This document shows, one piece after another, positions 1 through 5,886 of a stretch of 25,541 nucleotides of DNA. Source of the DNA: a virus; the IMG/VR virus record IMGVR_UViG_3300043621_000012, positions 1-25,541 of that record, one strand, 5' to 3'. Positions within the stretch are counted from its first letter, which is position 1. Every line of letters starts with the position of its first letter. A model generated the notes under the pieces. It was not told where the DNA came from. It was given only the letters and a program-made list of their open reading frames with translations, and did no database searches. The translations under genes and the position numbers were made by a program.

Positions 1-124
1 GCTTAGGCGCGGACTCTACGTGTTCCCTGACGGCTCGTCCAGTGCCAGTCCCGCGTTACGCATCGCCCGTTCGAGCAGCACGCGGTCGAGGTTCGGTGTC
101 GGCACCCGCGCCGACGCGGGCAGG
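1..124. repeat. Terminal direct repeat, left copy (circular overlap)
   Basis: These 124 bases are identical to 25418-25541. The repeat lies within coding sequence of the prohead protease, and reading across the junction gives a continuous and sensible gene order (protease, then capsid). This fits the overlap left when a circular molecule is written linearly, giving a unit of 25,417 bp. A true short terminal redundancy cannot be excluded from sequence alone, but a packaging end inside a structural gene would be unusual. Confidence 0.95.
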
Positions 125-678
125 TCGGGCGCGGGTGCCGACGCCTGGCGCACCGCGAGCACGTTCGCGCCCTGGTACGCGGGATCACCAGTTAGCGCGA
201 TGTGCCCGAGATAGGCGCGCGTGATCCGACGCGCTGACCGGTCGCCGTTCCACTGCTCGCCGCCCGGCATGGGCGCGAAGCCGACGCTGGCGTCGATGGC
301 GCCGTCAGCGGCGAGCGCCAGCATGTCGTCGCCGCGCGGTGTGCGGCTGATGCGCAGCTCGGCGACGAGCCCTTCCGGCCGGTCGGGATGCAGCGCCATG
401 GCGCGCCCGACGACAGCTTCGACGTTATGCGCGAGGTTCACTTTGACGCGGTTAGCGCGGCGCTCGACGCCTGCGAAGGCGCCCGGCGCGACCGACTCGC
501 GCACCATCCGCCCGCGGTCGCGCACGATGGTTTCTTCGTCGTAGGGGACGGCGATCATTTCGATGATGCGCTCGGGATAGTCGACGGTCATCGGGCCGGC
601 CGTGCGGTACAGCAGCGGGCGACGCAGCGCGTCGTCGACGTAGTCGGCCAGCTCTTCGAGTTCGTGCGCGTCGGTCAT
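16..678 (-). CDS. HK97-type prohead protease
   Basis: A 220-residue protein that should cleave the capsid delta domain during head maturation and then destroy itself. It resembles caudoviral prohead proteases (peptidase family U35/S78). The VNLAHNVEAVVGRA stretch supplies the likely catalytic His, an IDASVGF segment matches the usual S-[IV]-GF serine motif, and the C-terminal half has the characteristic LTGDPAYQGA motif. The ATG at 676-678 overlaps the portal stop (ATGA), and AGGGG lies about 8 bases upstream. The reading frame stays open far upstream inside portal, but that extension is Arg/Ala-rich shadow sequence. It lies between portal and capsid, the classic HK97 order. The final ~35 codons are duplicated at the window's right end only because the circle was cut here. 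Confidence 0.92.
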   Translation of the reverse strand: MTDAHELEELADYVDDALRRPLLYRTAGPMTVDYPERIIEMIAVPYDEETIVRDRGRMVRESVAPGAFAGVERRANRVKVNLAHNVEAVVGRAMALHPDRPEGLVAELRISRTPRGDDMLALAADGAIDASVGFAPMPGGEQWNGDRSARRITRAYLGHIALTGDPAYQGANVLAVRQASAPAPDLPASARVPTPNLDRVLLERAMRNAGLALDEPSGNT

Positions 679-2021
679 TTGAGGACCCCTGACAGTGTCG
701 AGTCGCCGGTCGTCGACGCCAGCCCGAAGCGCTCGGCTTCGCGCACTTCTTCGACGGTCACGACGCCAGTGCGAAGGTAGATTTCCCACGTCTGCGCCCG
801 TTCGAGCGGCCCGGGCCGCACGTACTCGTCGCGGTTCACTTCGACCGTCGTGCCGCGCGGCACCAGCCACTGCGACAGCGCCATCATCACGCGCTGCGCC
901 TTCGGCCGTAGCCCGCCGCGCCAGTGATAGTCGAAGATCGACGACACGTTCGAGTACGTCATCGAGTCGCCGCCCGACGGCAGCCCGAGCAGGAACGGCG
1001 GCACGCCGAGCGCGACCGACAGCTTCGCTTCCGTGTACGCCGCCAGCTCGGCCAGCGCGCTCGACAGCGGGTCGGTCTGCGTCGGCTTCCATGTGACGCC
1101 ACCCGACAGGATCGCCGGCAGCCCGAGCTTCGACATGCGGGCGATCAGCCACTGATCGTGTAGGTCGCCTGCCTGTTTCGCCGTCAGGTCGTCTTCGGCT
1201 TCGAGCACGCTCGACGGCACCGCGCCGCCCTGCACGAACTGCGTCAGGTAGCGCAGCAGCACCCGCGCCGCGACGAGCCGGGCGCCTGACGCGTCGAGCG
1301 GCCCTGTCCCGCGGGCATTGTCGACGGTCGTGCGGTAACGCAGGTGCAGCACGTCGTCGGGATCGAGCGGCAGCCCGCCGATCGAGTAGTCACGCAGCCC
1401 GCCGCGCCCGAAGTCGACGTTCACGGACCAGGGCGGCGCCACATGGAACCGCGCCGGCCATCCGGTCCCCGGGCCATTCGGTCCCGAGTAGCGCGCCGTA
1501 CAGATGACGAACGCTTCGCCGAGTTGAAAGTCCCACATCAGCGAGTGCGCGAACGTCGACCAGCTCGTGTACTGGTCAGGATCAGGGTTCGCCATCCATT
1601 CGTCGGGCAGCGTCGGCGACGCGCCGACGAGATAGGGCGGCATCGACGCGAAAACGGACGCGTTGAGATCGAGCCCCATCCATGCGACGTCGGTCAGCTC
1701 TTCGACACGGCCGCCCCATAGCGGCACGTTCCATTCGGACGGCCAGCCGTCCCACGCGCTCGGGTGAATCCGCGACGGCGGCCAGGGCGGCGCGGGCGTG
1801 TCGAAGCTGGCGCCTAACACGATGGCGGGCGGCGTCGCCGTCGGCGGCGTGTAGTCGTCAGGGCCGACGGTCGGCGGGTCGCCGGGCGGGTTGCCGTTCG
1901 GCAGGTCGGCGTCGCTCGCGGGCGCCGTCGAGTCGTCGGGTCGCAGGGATCGGGTGTCGAGTCGGGCGAAGCGACCGTGTGCGTCGCGCGGTGTTCCCTC
2001 GTGTCCCCCGTCTGCGGGCAT
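675..2021 (-). CDS. Portal protein (HK97-like family)
   Basis: A 448-residue portal subunit, forming the dodecameric ring at the head vertex through which DNA is packaged and the tail attached. Family signs are the region around residues 320-350 (EAKLSVALGVPPFLLG, then GGDSMTYSNVSS) and the C-terminal NRDEYVRPGPLERAQTWEIY segment followed by VVTVEEVREAERFGL, both typical of HK97-type portals. The first ~75 residues are a Pro/Asp-rich extension outside the family core. The ATG at 2019-2021 has no Shine-Dalgarno sequence but sits exactly 7 bases downstream of a TACTGT -10 box, suggesting a leaderless message. It ends by overlapping the protease start (ATGA). Some other member of the portal family is possible, but the role is secure. 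Confidence 0.93.
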   Translation of the reverse strand: MPADGGHEGTPRDAHGRFARLDTRSLRPDDSTAPASDADLPNGNPPGDPPTVGPDDYTPPTATPPAIVLGASFDTPAPPWPPSRIHPSAWDGWPSEWNVPLWGGRVEELTDVAWMGLDLNASVFASMPPYLVGASPTLPDEWMANPDPDQYTSWSTFAHSLMWDFQLGEAFVICTARYSGPNGPGTGWPARFHVAPPWSVNVDFGRGGLRDYSIGGLPLDPDDVLHLRYRTTVDNARGTGPLDASGARLVAARVLLRYLTQFVQGGAVPSSVLEAEDDLTAKQAGDLHDQWLIARMSKLGLPAILSGGVTWKPTQTDPLSSALAELAAYTEAKLSVALGVPPFLLGLPSGGDSMTYSNVSSIFDYHWRGGLRPKAQRVMMALSQWLVPRGTTVEVNRDEYVRPGPLERAQTWEIYLRTGVVTVEEVREAERFGLASTTGDSTLSGVLK

Positions 2022-2030
2022 CGAGGGAAC
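1993..2030. repeat. 9-bp inverted repeat enclosing the portal start codon
   Basis: GTTCCCTCG (1993-2001) and CGAGGGAAC (2022-2030) are perfect inverted copies separated by 20 bases. The portal ATG (2019-2021) lies directly next to the upstream arm, inside the loop. If transcription starts upstream of the ATG the RNA could fold with the start codon in the loop. If the message is leaderless, the repeat is more likely a DNA operator overlapping the -10 box. Chance occurrence is possible. Confidence 0.5.
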
Positions 2031-2058
2031 AGTACGCGCAGCGCGTGGGATGATGCGA
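2029..2058 (-). promoter_or_regulatory. Candidate leaderless promoter of the portal/head/tail operon
   Basis: On the minus strand TCGCAT (2053-2058), an 18-bp spacer and TACTGT (2029-2034) resemble -35 and -10 boxes, and the -10 ends 7 bases before the portal ATG (2019-2021). The same TANNNT-N7-start arrangement precedes the terminase, the HTH gene at 10433 and lsr2. No ribosome-binding site is visible here, consistent with a leaderless transcript. Confidence 0.55.
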
Positions 2059-2061
2059 CCT

Positions 2062-2136
2062 ATGACACCCGAAGAGCCCGAGACACCTGCCGAGCCCGAG
2101 CAGCCGGTCGAGCCCGAGCCCGAGCCGGCCGACTGA
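2062..2136 (+). CDS. 24-aa acidic Glu/Pro-rich peptide
   Basis: A very short plus-strand frame made almost entirely of Glu and Pro (begins MTPEEPETPAEP, ends EPEPEPAD), facing away from portal. GATGAT lies 7 bases upstream of the ATG, a possible -10 box in the same geometry as other starts in this genome. The next small gene begins 7 bases after its stop. The bias toward EP in this frame is shared with the following gene, which argues for selection on the plus-strand reading, but a frame this short is weak evidence. Function is unknown; such peptides are expected to be disordered or rod-like and strongly acidic. Confidence 0.45.
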   Translation: MTPEEPETPAEPEQPVEPEPEPAD

Positions 2137-2143
2137 CGCCGCC

Positions 2144-2305
2144 ATGTCGCTGCTGTGGATTCAGCCGAACAAAGAGTGCGTAAACGTCGGCCCGATCGTC
2201 GTGCGTAGCGGCGAAGAGCCCGAGCCGGAACCCGAGCCCGAGCCGGAACCTGAGCCGGAACCCGAGCCGGAACCCGAGCCCGAGCCGGAACCTGAGCCGA
2301 CGTGA
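2144..2305 (+). CDS. 53-aa protein with a (Glu-Pro)14 repeat tail
   Basis: The first 23 residues are a short globular-looking segment (MSLLWIQPNKECVNVGPIVV), followed by fourteen consecutive Glu-Pro dipeptides and a terminal Thr. The tail is encoded by a 42-bp tandem duplication. There is no clear Shine-Dalgarno sequence. It lies 7 bases after the preceding EP-rich frame, and its TGA overlaps the GTG of the next frame (GTGA), the coupling used throughout this genome, so the three look like one operon. A Glu-Pro rod could act as a stiff charged spacer, for example on a virion decoration protein or periplasmic linker, but the function is unknown. Confidence 0.6.
   Translation: MSLLWIQPNKECVNVGPIVVRSGEEPEPEPEPEPEPEPEPEPEPEPEPEPEPT
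2219..2299 (+). repeat. 42-bp tandem duplication encoding Glu-Pro repeats
   Basis: Bases 2219-2260 are repeated at 2261-2299 with no mismatch over the 39 bases of the second copy. The unit is itself built from GAGCCG/GAACCC hexamers. Fourteen codons per unit keep the plus-strand frame intact. Such arrays usually change length by slippage or recombination. Confidence 0.9.
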
Positions 2306-2382
2306 ATCACAGCCACGTGAACACGGTCGCGAACATCGTCACGGCCGTGTGCGCCGTGCTGCTCGCGATCAAGGTGCTCTAG
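2302..2382 (+). CDS. 26-aa single-helix membrane peptide
   Basis: A GTG at 2302 overlaps the TGA of the Glu-Pro gene (GTGA). The peptide has a short polar N-terminus with two His residues, then about 19 hydrophobic residues (VANIVTAVCAVLLAIKV) predicting one transmembrane helix, and stops with TAG at 2380-2382. The overlap geometry and a hairpin a few bases downstream support expression. It may be a membrane anchor or small toxin-like or holin-like peptide, but nothing identifies the function. Confidence 0.5.
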   Translation: MNHSHVNTVANIVTAVCAVLLAIKVL

Positions 2383-2390
2383 GCACTTCG

Positions 2391-2432
2391 CCGGCGGTTC
2401 GTATCCGAAACGTTCGCATCGCGAATCGCCGG
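2391..2432. terminator. Bidirectional hairpin between the Glu-Pro operon and terminase
   Basis: CCGGCGGTTCG (2391-2401) pairs with CGAATCGCCGG (2422-2432) over 11 positions with a single G-T wobble. A smaller CGAA/TTCG hairpin sits in the loop. It fills the 58-base gap between two convergent genes, where a shared terminator is expected. There is no strong T-run on either side, so its efficiency is uncertain. Confidence 0.6.
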
Positions 2433-2440
2433 CCAGATGC

Positions 2441-4195
2441 CTACCGGATCGCCGGGTTACGGCGCGGGCGATGCGCCGCGGCGAGCGCCCATGACGCCGC
2501 CCGCACGAGATCGCTGCGGGCGCCTGCGACGACGGCGAGCCCGCCGACGGCTTCGGTCACTCGCACGTCGGCGATCTGCTCGGCGATCTCGACGCTGTCG
2601 TGCACGAGCGCCCGGTCGGCGACCAGCTCGCGCAGCAGCGGCAGCGTCGAGCGGGTCAGCGTCGACGTGCCGGCCGACCCGCGGATGCCGGGCGGCAGCC
2701 GCACGAGCAGCGACGCGCCGACGGTCAGCCGGAAGCCGTCGTGTCCGTGCTGTAGCCGGCGCAGGTCGTCGAGCGCCTGCTGCCATGTCGACACGATCCA
2801 GCCGTCGAGCCCGAGCCGTTCGTCGGGCTGCACGCACACGGCAGCGATCGCCGCGCCCATGCCGGCGTGATCTTCGACGGCGACGAAGATGCGATCGGGA
2901 TCGTCGGCGACGTCGCCGCGCAGCGCGTCCCACTGCTCGACGTCGATCAGCGGGTCGCCTTTCGCCAGCCGTAGCCGTTTGCCCGGCCATTGATTTAGCC
3001 ACTGCGTGCGAAAGCTCGCGATCGGGTCGGGCTCGTCGACGTCGACCGATTCGCCGCGCAGGGCGGCGTCGAGCCGGGCCGCGATCAGGCGCTCGCGCTT
3101 GTCGGTCCAGTGCGGCGACGCCAGCCGCCAGGCGCGCCGGTCGTCGAGCGCGGCGTCGGGTGGCGCCGACCATTCGACGAGCAGCGCGCCGTCGCCCGTG
3201 TGCAGCTCGGCGAACGCTGACGCGCGCCGCCCGACCATCAGCGCCGTCGCCCGGCGATGCGCCGTCGACACGAGCAGAATCTGCGAGTCGGTCGCTTCGA
3301 CGGTCGTCGGCTCGATGCCGTCATCGACGACCGACGCAGGGACTTTCCACGCTTCATCGACGGTCGCCATCGTCGCCGTCACGCCGTAGACACCCTGCTG
3401 CGAGCGGATCAGCCACCGAGAGCCCGACCACAGCTCTTCGATTTCCTGCTGCCCGTTCACTTCGCGCACATGGAACGCGCCGGGTTCGCGCTTCGCCAGC
3501 GTGCGAAACGGGCGCTGCATCTGCACGACGACGTCGATGTCTTTGCCGGTCGACAAGATCGTCTGCTCGGCTTTGAAGAGCTGCCACGCTTCGAGCCGCC
3601 AGCCGCACAGCGCCGCCATCGCCCACGTCTTGCCGAGCTGGCGCGCCAACGTCAGCAGCGCCAGGTCCCACACGAGCGCGCCGTCGACGTCGTGTTCGAG
3701 CAGCCGTCGGAAGAGCAGCCGCTGCCACCAGCGCGGATGACGCCCGCGTTTGATGTACGCGAACGCTTCGACTTCCGCGCCGTAGCTGCCGACGGCGCGC
3801 GGGTGCGGGCATGTCATCAGCCGCGGCCAGGTGGCGTCGTCGGGCACGTGCAGCAGCCCGGTCAGCCACGGCACGTCGAAGCGCTCGAACGGGACGGGCT
3901 CGGGCTCGACGACAGGCACCAGCGACGACGGCGACACGACGGCGCCGCCGAGCGCCGCGCCGAGCTGCCCGCCCTGCTGCCGGGCACACGGCGCACAGCT
4001 CGGCACGAGCACGCAGCAGCCCGAGCCGGGCACGTGCTCGTGCAGGGCGAGCGACGGCTGATGGTCGGCTTCGGTCGCGACGGCCCGCCCGCAGTGCAGG
4101 CACGGCGGCCCGCCTTCGAGCAGCTCGCGCCGAGCCCGTTCGTACCCGCCGCGCCGGTAGTGCCCGGCCCGATTCGCCTGTGACGCCCCTGTCAC
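2441..4195 (-). CDS. Terminase large subunit with N-terminal HNH-like zinc module
   Basis: A 584-residue packaging motor. Residues ~30-75 form an HNH-like/zinc module: CLHC, then ADHQPSLAL, then CAPCARQQGG. The Asn of the usual CxxCN signature is Ala here. The ATPase follows: Walker A ARQLGKT (~residues 185-190), Walker B ATVDEAW (~277-283) and the coupling motif LLVSTAH. The C-terminal part contains IFVAVEDHAG, matching the first acidic motif of terminase nucleases. The frame extends upstream to a TTG at 4246, but GTG at 4193-4195 is preferred because a TACCCT -10 box lies exactly 7 bases upstream, as at other starts here. Most actinophages carry HNH protein and terminase as separate neighbours, and no small terminase subunit is recognisable beside this gene. 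Confidence 0.92.
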   Translation of the reverse strand: MTGASQANRAGHYRRGGYERARRELLEGGPPCLHCGRAVATEADHQPSLALHEHVPGSGCCVLVPSCAPCARQQGGQLGAALGGAVVSPSSLVPVVEPEPVPFERFDVPWLTGLLHVPDDATWPRLMTCPHPRAVGSYGAEVEAFAYIKRGRHPRWWQRLLFRRLLEHDVDGALVWDLALLTLARQLGKTWAMAALCGWRLEAWQLFKAEQTILSTGKDIDVVVQMQRPFRTLAKREPGAFHVREVNGQQEIEELWSGSRWLIRSQQGVYGVTATMATVDEAWKVPASVVDDGIEPTTVEATDSQILLVSTAHRRATALMVGRRASAFAELHTGDGALLVEWSAPPDAALDDRRAWRLASPHWTDKRERLIAARLDAALRGESVDVDEPDPIASFRTQWLNQWPGKRLRLAKGDPLIDVEQWDALRGDVADDPDRIFVAVEDHAGMGAAIAAVCVQPDERLGLDGWIVSTWQQALDDLRRLQHGHDGFRLTVGASLLVRLPPGIRGSAGTSTLTRSTLPLLRELVADRALVHDSVEIAEQIADVRVTEAVGGLAVVAGARSDLVRAASWALAAAHRPRRNPAIR

Positions 4196-4202
4196 GCCGC
4201 GC

Positions 4203-4208
4203 AGGGTA
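4203..4208 (-). promoter_or_regulatory. Candidate -10 box for leaderless terminase transcript
   Basis: TACCCT on the minus strand, 7 bases upstream of the GTG at 4193-4195. No convincing -35 hexamer was found, and no Shine-Dalgarno sequence precedes the GTG. The identical spacing at portal, the HTH gene and lsr2 is the main support. Confidence 0.45.
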
Positions 4209-4300
4209 CGCGACGACGCACGTCCGTCGCGGCCCCTGCACGGCAAGGGCTACGTTTCGTGCGTGCCTGACAGCGCTGCCGAGCCGCCGTCCGATTGCGC

Positions 4301-4330
4301 GGCGACCGACACAGGATTTCGTCGGTCGCC
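4301..4330. promoter_or_regulatory. Perfect 10-bp inverted repeat in the divergent region upstream of terminase
   Basis: GGCGACCGAC (4301-4310) and GTCGGTCGCC (4321-4330) are perfect inverted copies around a 10-base spacer. The element lies between the terminase start and the divergent small-gene cluster at 4384, a ~190-base stretch without genes. It could be an operator for the two opposed units or part of a terminase recognition (cos) region, which in many phages lies just upstream of the terminase genes. Confidence 0.5.
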
Positions 4331-4383
4331 TACCGTGTCGGGTTGTAAACCGCGCCGGTGCGGCACAAGCGTAGGCGCCGCCG

Positions 4384-4539
4384 ATGGCTGACGAACCGGT
4401 GTCCGATTCCCTCACGATCGTGATCCACCTACCGCAACGGTTCGACCGGATCGTCGCCGTGATGCGCGTGCTCGGCGAAGAGTGGCCCGACGCGACGACC
4501 AACGGGCTAGCCCGGATCGAGATCCCCGCTGATGAGTAA
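4384..4539 (+). CDS. 51-aa protein of unknown function
   Basis: ATG at 4384, stop TAA at 4537-4539. The sequence has a plausible globular composition (SLTIVIHLPQRFDRIVAVMRVL, ending IEIPADE), resembling a small alpha/beta fold, but no family is recognised. It is the first gene of a plus-strand cluster of small frames joined by overlaps, divergent from terminase. Its first nine codons are imperfectly repeated in the mini-frame at 4532. The start has no clear Shine-Dalgarno sequence. Confidence 0.6.
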   Translation: MADEPVSDSLTIVIHLPQRFDRIVAVMRVLGEEWPDATTNGLARIEIPADE

Positions 4540-4567
4540 CGAACCGCTGATCGATTCCCAGCCATGA
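4532..4567 (+). CDS. 11-aa linking mini-ORF (MSNEPLIDSQP)
   Basis: This tiny frame overlaps the end of the 51-aa gene by 8 bases, and its TGA overlaps the ATG of the next gene (ATGA). Its start matches the start of the 51-aa gene nearly codon for codon (MSNEPLIDS against MADEPVSDS), so it looks like a duplicated, truncated gene start. It may serve only to carry ribosomes to the next gene, which lacks a Shine-Dalgarno sequence. The peptide itself may be non-functional. Confidence 0.35.
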   Translation: MSNEPLIDSQP

Positions 4568-4767
4568 CCGACGACAAGCGCCCGACGCATCTGCTCGTCG
4601 AGCCGGGCGACCGGCGCACGCTGTGCGGACTCGACGCCCGCGAGACGTTCCCGCAGATGCTCGCCCGTCACCTGCCCGCCCACCGCGCCGGGCACGCCAG
4701 CGTCGGCCGCACGAAGCTCGTGTGCGAAGACTGCGAGCGGGTGGCGACCGAATCGGGCGCCACGTGA
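4564..4767 (+). CDS. 67-aa small Cys-containing protein, possible zinc binder
   Basis: ATG at 4564 (overlapping the mini-ORF stop) to TGA at 4765-4767. It has THLLVEPGDRRTLCG near the N-terminus and KLVCEDCERVA near the C-terminus. The arrangement of one Cys then a CxxC resembles many small actinobacterial and phage proteins of unknown function that probably bind zinc. Its stop overlaps the GTG of the next gene. Confidence 0.7.
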   Translation: MTDDKRPTHLLVEPGDRRTLCGLDARETFPQMLARHLPAHRAGHASVGRTKLVCEDCERVATESGAT

Positions 4768-4985
4768 CGCGCGGCCCCATGCGCCCGAGTGAGAGCTTCG
4801 AGCGGTACCGGCAGCGCTACGCACACGAGCAGGCACGGCGGGCGCTGCTCGCCCATCGACGGCTCGCCCGCTACGCCGAACGGCGCGGGATGCTGTCGCA
4901 GCTCGTCGCCGTCAGCGTGTGGATGCTCGAACGCGGTGGCGCCGACGCCTTCGCCCGCTTCGAGCGCAGCCTGCCTGACGTGTGA
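4764..4985 (+). CDS. 73-aa helical protein of unknown function
   Basis: A GTG at 4764 overlaps the previous stop (GTGA); an ATG at 4779 is an alternative start five codons in. The protein is rich in Arg and Ala with strong helical character (ESFERYRQRYAHEQARRALL, later SQLVAVSVWMLERGG). It is last in the small plus-strand cluster and ends 237 bases before the convergent early operon. No family is recognised. A small basic helical protein near terminase could be a DNA-binding factor or a diverged small terminase subunit, but that is speculation. Confidence 0.6.
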   Translation: MTRGPMRPSESFERYRQRYAHEQARRALLAHRRLARYAERRGMLSQLVAVSVWMLERGGADAFARFERSLPDV

Positions 4986-5080
4986 CGGGCGTCACGGCCG
5001 AATTTGCGTTCTAAGGCTCGCAGCGGCCCCCATGGTCCCTGACGTACCCACCGGCAGGGAACGCGGCGCTACGGGCGAAA

Positions 5081-5110
5081 CTCGGGCCGATCCGGGCCGA
5101 TCCGGACCGA
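5081..5110. repeat. Three tandem 10-bp repeats
   Basis: CTCGGGCCGA, TCCGGGCCGA and TCCGGACCGA follow one another without spacing. They sit in the convergent gap at 4986-5222. Purpose is unknown; simple replication slippage is the plain explanation. Confidence 0.6.
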
Positions 5111-5172
5111 ACGGCGACGAAGCCAAGAGGGTACGAAGCCCGACTAGGGGGCAGTGCGGCTGTGGGCGCCAG

Positions 5173-5193
5173 AAAAATCCGAACGCGCGTTCG
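5173..5193 (-). terminator. Intrinsic terminator of the early operon
   Basis: Read on the minus strand, the palindrome CGAACGCGCGTTCG (5180-5193) is followed by GATTTTTC (T-run at 5173-5177), a textbook rho-independent terminator 30 bases downstream of the last early gene (stop at 5223-5225). Confidence 0.75.
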
Positions 5194-5222
5194 ATGATCG
5201 CGCGAGTCGCGCGTCGCGCGCG

Positions 5223-5408
5223 TCAGTCGACGATCGCGATGATCGACAGCACCAGCGCGACGAGCGACACGATGACGGCGCCGAGTGCGACGAGCACGGG
5301 CGTCAGGTCGGCACGCATGACGAAGCTGTCGGTTGCCAGCAGCTCGACGTGCCCGTGATCGTCAGGGGGACCGACGGCTTGCGGCCCTTCGGCGTCGGGT
5401 GTCGTCAT
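5223..5408 (-). CDS. 61-aa C-terminally anchored membrane protein
   Basis: ATG at 5406-5408 overlaps the preceding stop (ATGA). About 35 polar, acidic residues come first, then one long hydrophobic segment (LTPVLVALGAVIVSLVALVLSIIAIV) up to the C-terminus, predicting a tail-anchored protein with the N-terminus inside the cell. It is the last gene of the early operon, 30 bases before an intrinsic terminator. Function is unknown; membrane proteins in early operons can act in superinfection exclusion. It is not the main holin candidate, since a two-helix protein lies beside the endolysin. Confidence 0.7.
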   Translation of the reverse strand: MTTPDAEGPQAVGPPDDHGHVELLATDSFVMRADLTPVLVALGAVIVSLVALVLSIIAIVD

Positions 5409-5611
5409 GGCGTCGAGTCTGTCACGGCGTCGCCGCGGTCCAGCTCGTCGAGCAGTGACAGCACGCCGTCGGCTAGCTCGAAGGTGACGCACGGGTGACG
5501 GCAGTAGCTGCACTGTGCGCACCTGCCCGGCCATGCGTCGTCACCCTGTTGCGCCGGATCGTGCGCCCGCCGCATCTCGTATGCCAGCAGGTACAGCGCG
5601 GCGTAGCTCAC
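5405..5611 (-). CDS. 68-aa zinc-ribbon-like protein
   Basis: A GTG at 5609-5611 overlaps the previous stop (GTGA). The mid-region has CAQCSYCRHPC (residues 31-41), a dense Cys cluster likely to bind zinc, followed by a helix LADGVLSLLDEL. One of several short CxxC proteins in this operon. No family is recognised. Confidence 0.7.
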   Translation of the reverse strand: MSYAALYLLAYEMRRAHDPAQQGDDAWPGRCAQCSYCRHPCVTFELADGVLSLLDELDRGDAVTDSTP

Positions 5612-5844
5612 GGCTCGGCTCGCATGGCATCCAGTGCAGCGGGCGTCAGCAGCAGACGCACGCACACGAGCGGCACGCCGTACGCGGTCAGCTCGACGAC
5701 GACGGACTGCACGTCCCGAGCGTCGAGCCCGTAGGCGTCGAGCACGCGCTGCCCGAGCGCTCGCACGGCGGCGTCGGATGCCGGCCCGTGCGGCCCGTCA
5801 TCCACAGCGAAACCCACAGCGTCGACGCATGGGACACGGCACAT
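5608..5844 (-). CDS. ~78-aa protein of unknown function
   Basis: The core (DAAVRALGQRVLDAYGLDARDVQSVVVELTAYGVPLVCVRLLL) looks like a small alpha/beta protein. The start is uncertain: the ATG at 5842-5844 lies within the 15-bp repeat array upstream, so a GTG at 5815-5817 or 5803-5805 may be the real start, giving 69 or 65 residues. No Shine-Dalgarno sequence is convincing. The stop overlaps the next gene (GTGA). No family is recognised. Confidence 0.6.
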   Translation of the reverse strand: MCRVPCVDAVGFAVDDGPHGPASDAAVRALGQRVLDAYGLDARDVQSVVVELTAYGVPLVCVRLLLTPAALDAMRAEP

Positions 5845-5884
5845 GGCACACGGGGATACGGGACACGGGAAGACGGGACACGGG
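5826..5884. repeat. Four tandem ~15-bp iteron-like repeats (candidate origin)
   Basis: Units at 5826-5840, 5840-5854, 5855-5869 and 5870-5884 share the core GG(G/C)ACACGG. The last two match at 13 of 15 bases (GATACGGGACACGGG, AAGACGGGACACGGG). The array begins 2 bases downstream of the replication-protein stop codon. Regular direct repeats next to an initiator gene are the usual form of initiator binding sites, so this is a candidate replication origin. Confidence 0.65.
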
Positions 5885-5886
5885 AT

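Larger units (their letters stand above)
4986..5222. other. Convergent intergenic region
   Basis: This 237-base gap separates the plus-strand small-gene cluster from the end of the minus-strand early operon. No tRNA or further gene is seen. It contains three tandem 10-mers (5081-5110; TCCGGGCCGA with one or two changes), a C/G-alternating stretch near 5200-5222, and the intrinsic terminator of the early operon at about 5172-5193. No clear terminator was found for the plus-strand cluster. Confidence 0.7.

Noticed and set aside
1-124. Direct terminal repeats as physical packaging ends
   Set aside because: The repeat is short and inside the protease coding region, so circular overlap of the sequence is the simpler explanation.
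679-1152. N-terminal extension of the prohead protease into portal
   Set aside because: The added residues are shadow sequence; the ATG at 678 has a ribosome-binding site and the ATGA overlap.
2437-3576. Long plus-strand open frame opposite terminase
   Set aside because: Composition is almost all Arg/Ala/Ser from reading GC-rich codons of the terminase gene on the wrong strand; no motif, and the true gene has clear ATPase motifs.
3354-4619. Minus-strand frame overlapping the terminase N-terminus
   Set aside because: Arg/Ala-rich shadow in another frame of the same strand, lacking domains.
4986-5222. tRNA gene in the convergent gap
   Set aside because: No cloverleaf arms or TTCGA-type T-loop could be assembled; nothing tRNA-like was found anywhere in the window.
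5826-5884. CRISPR array
   Set aside because: The 15-bp units are contiguous with no spacers, so they are tandem repeats rather than a CRISPR.
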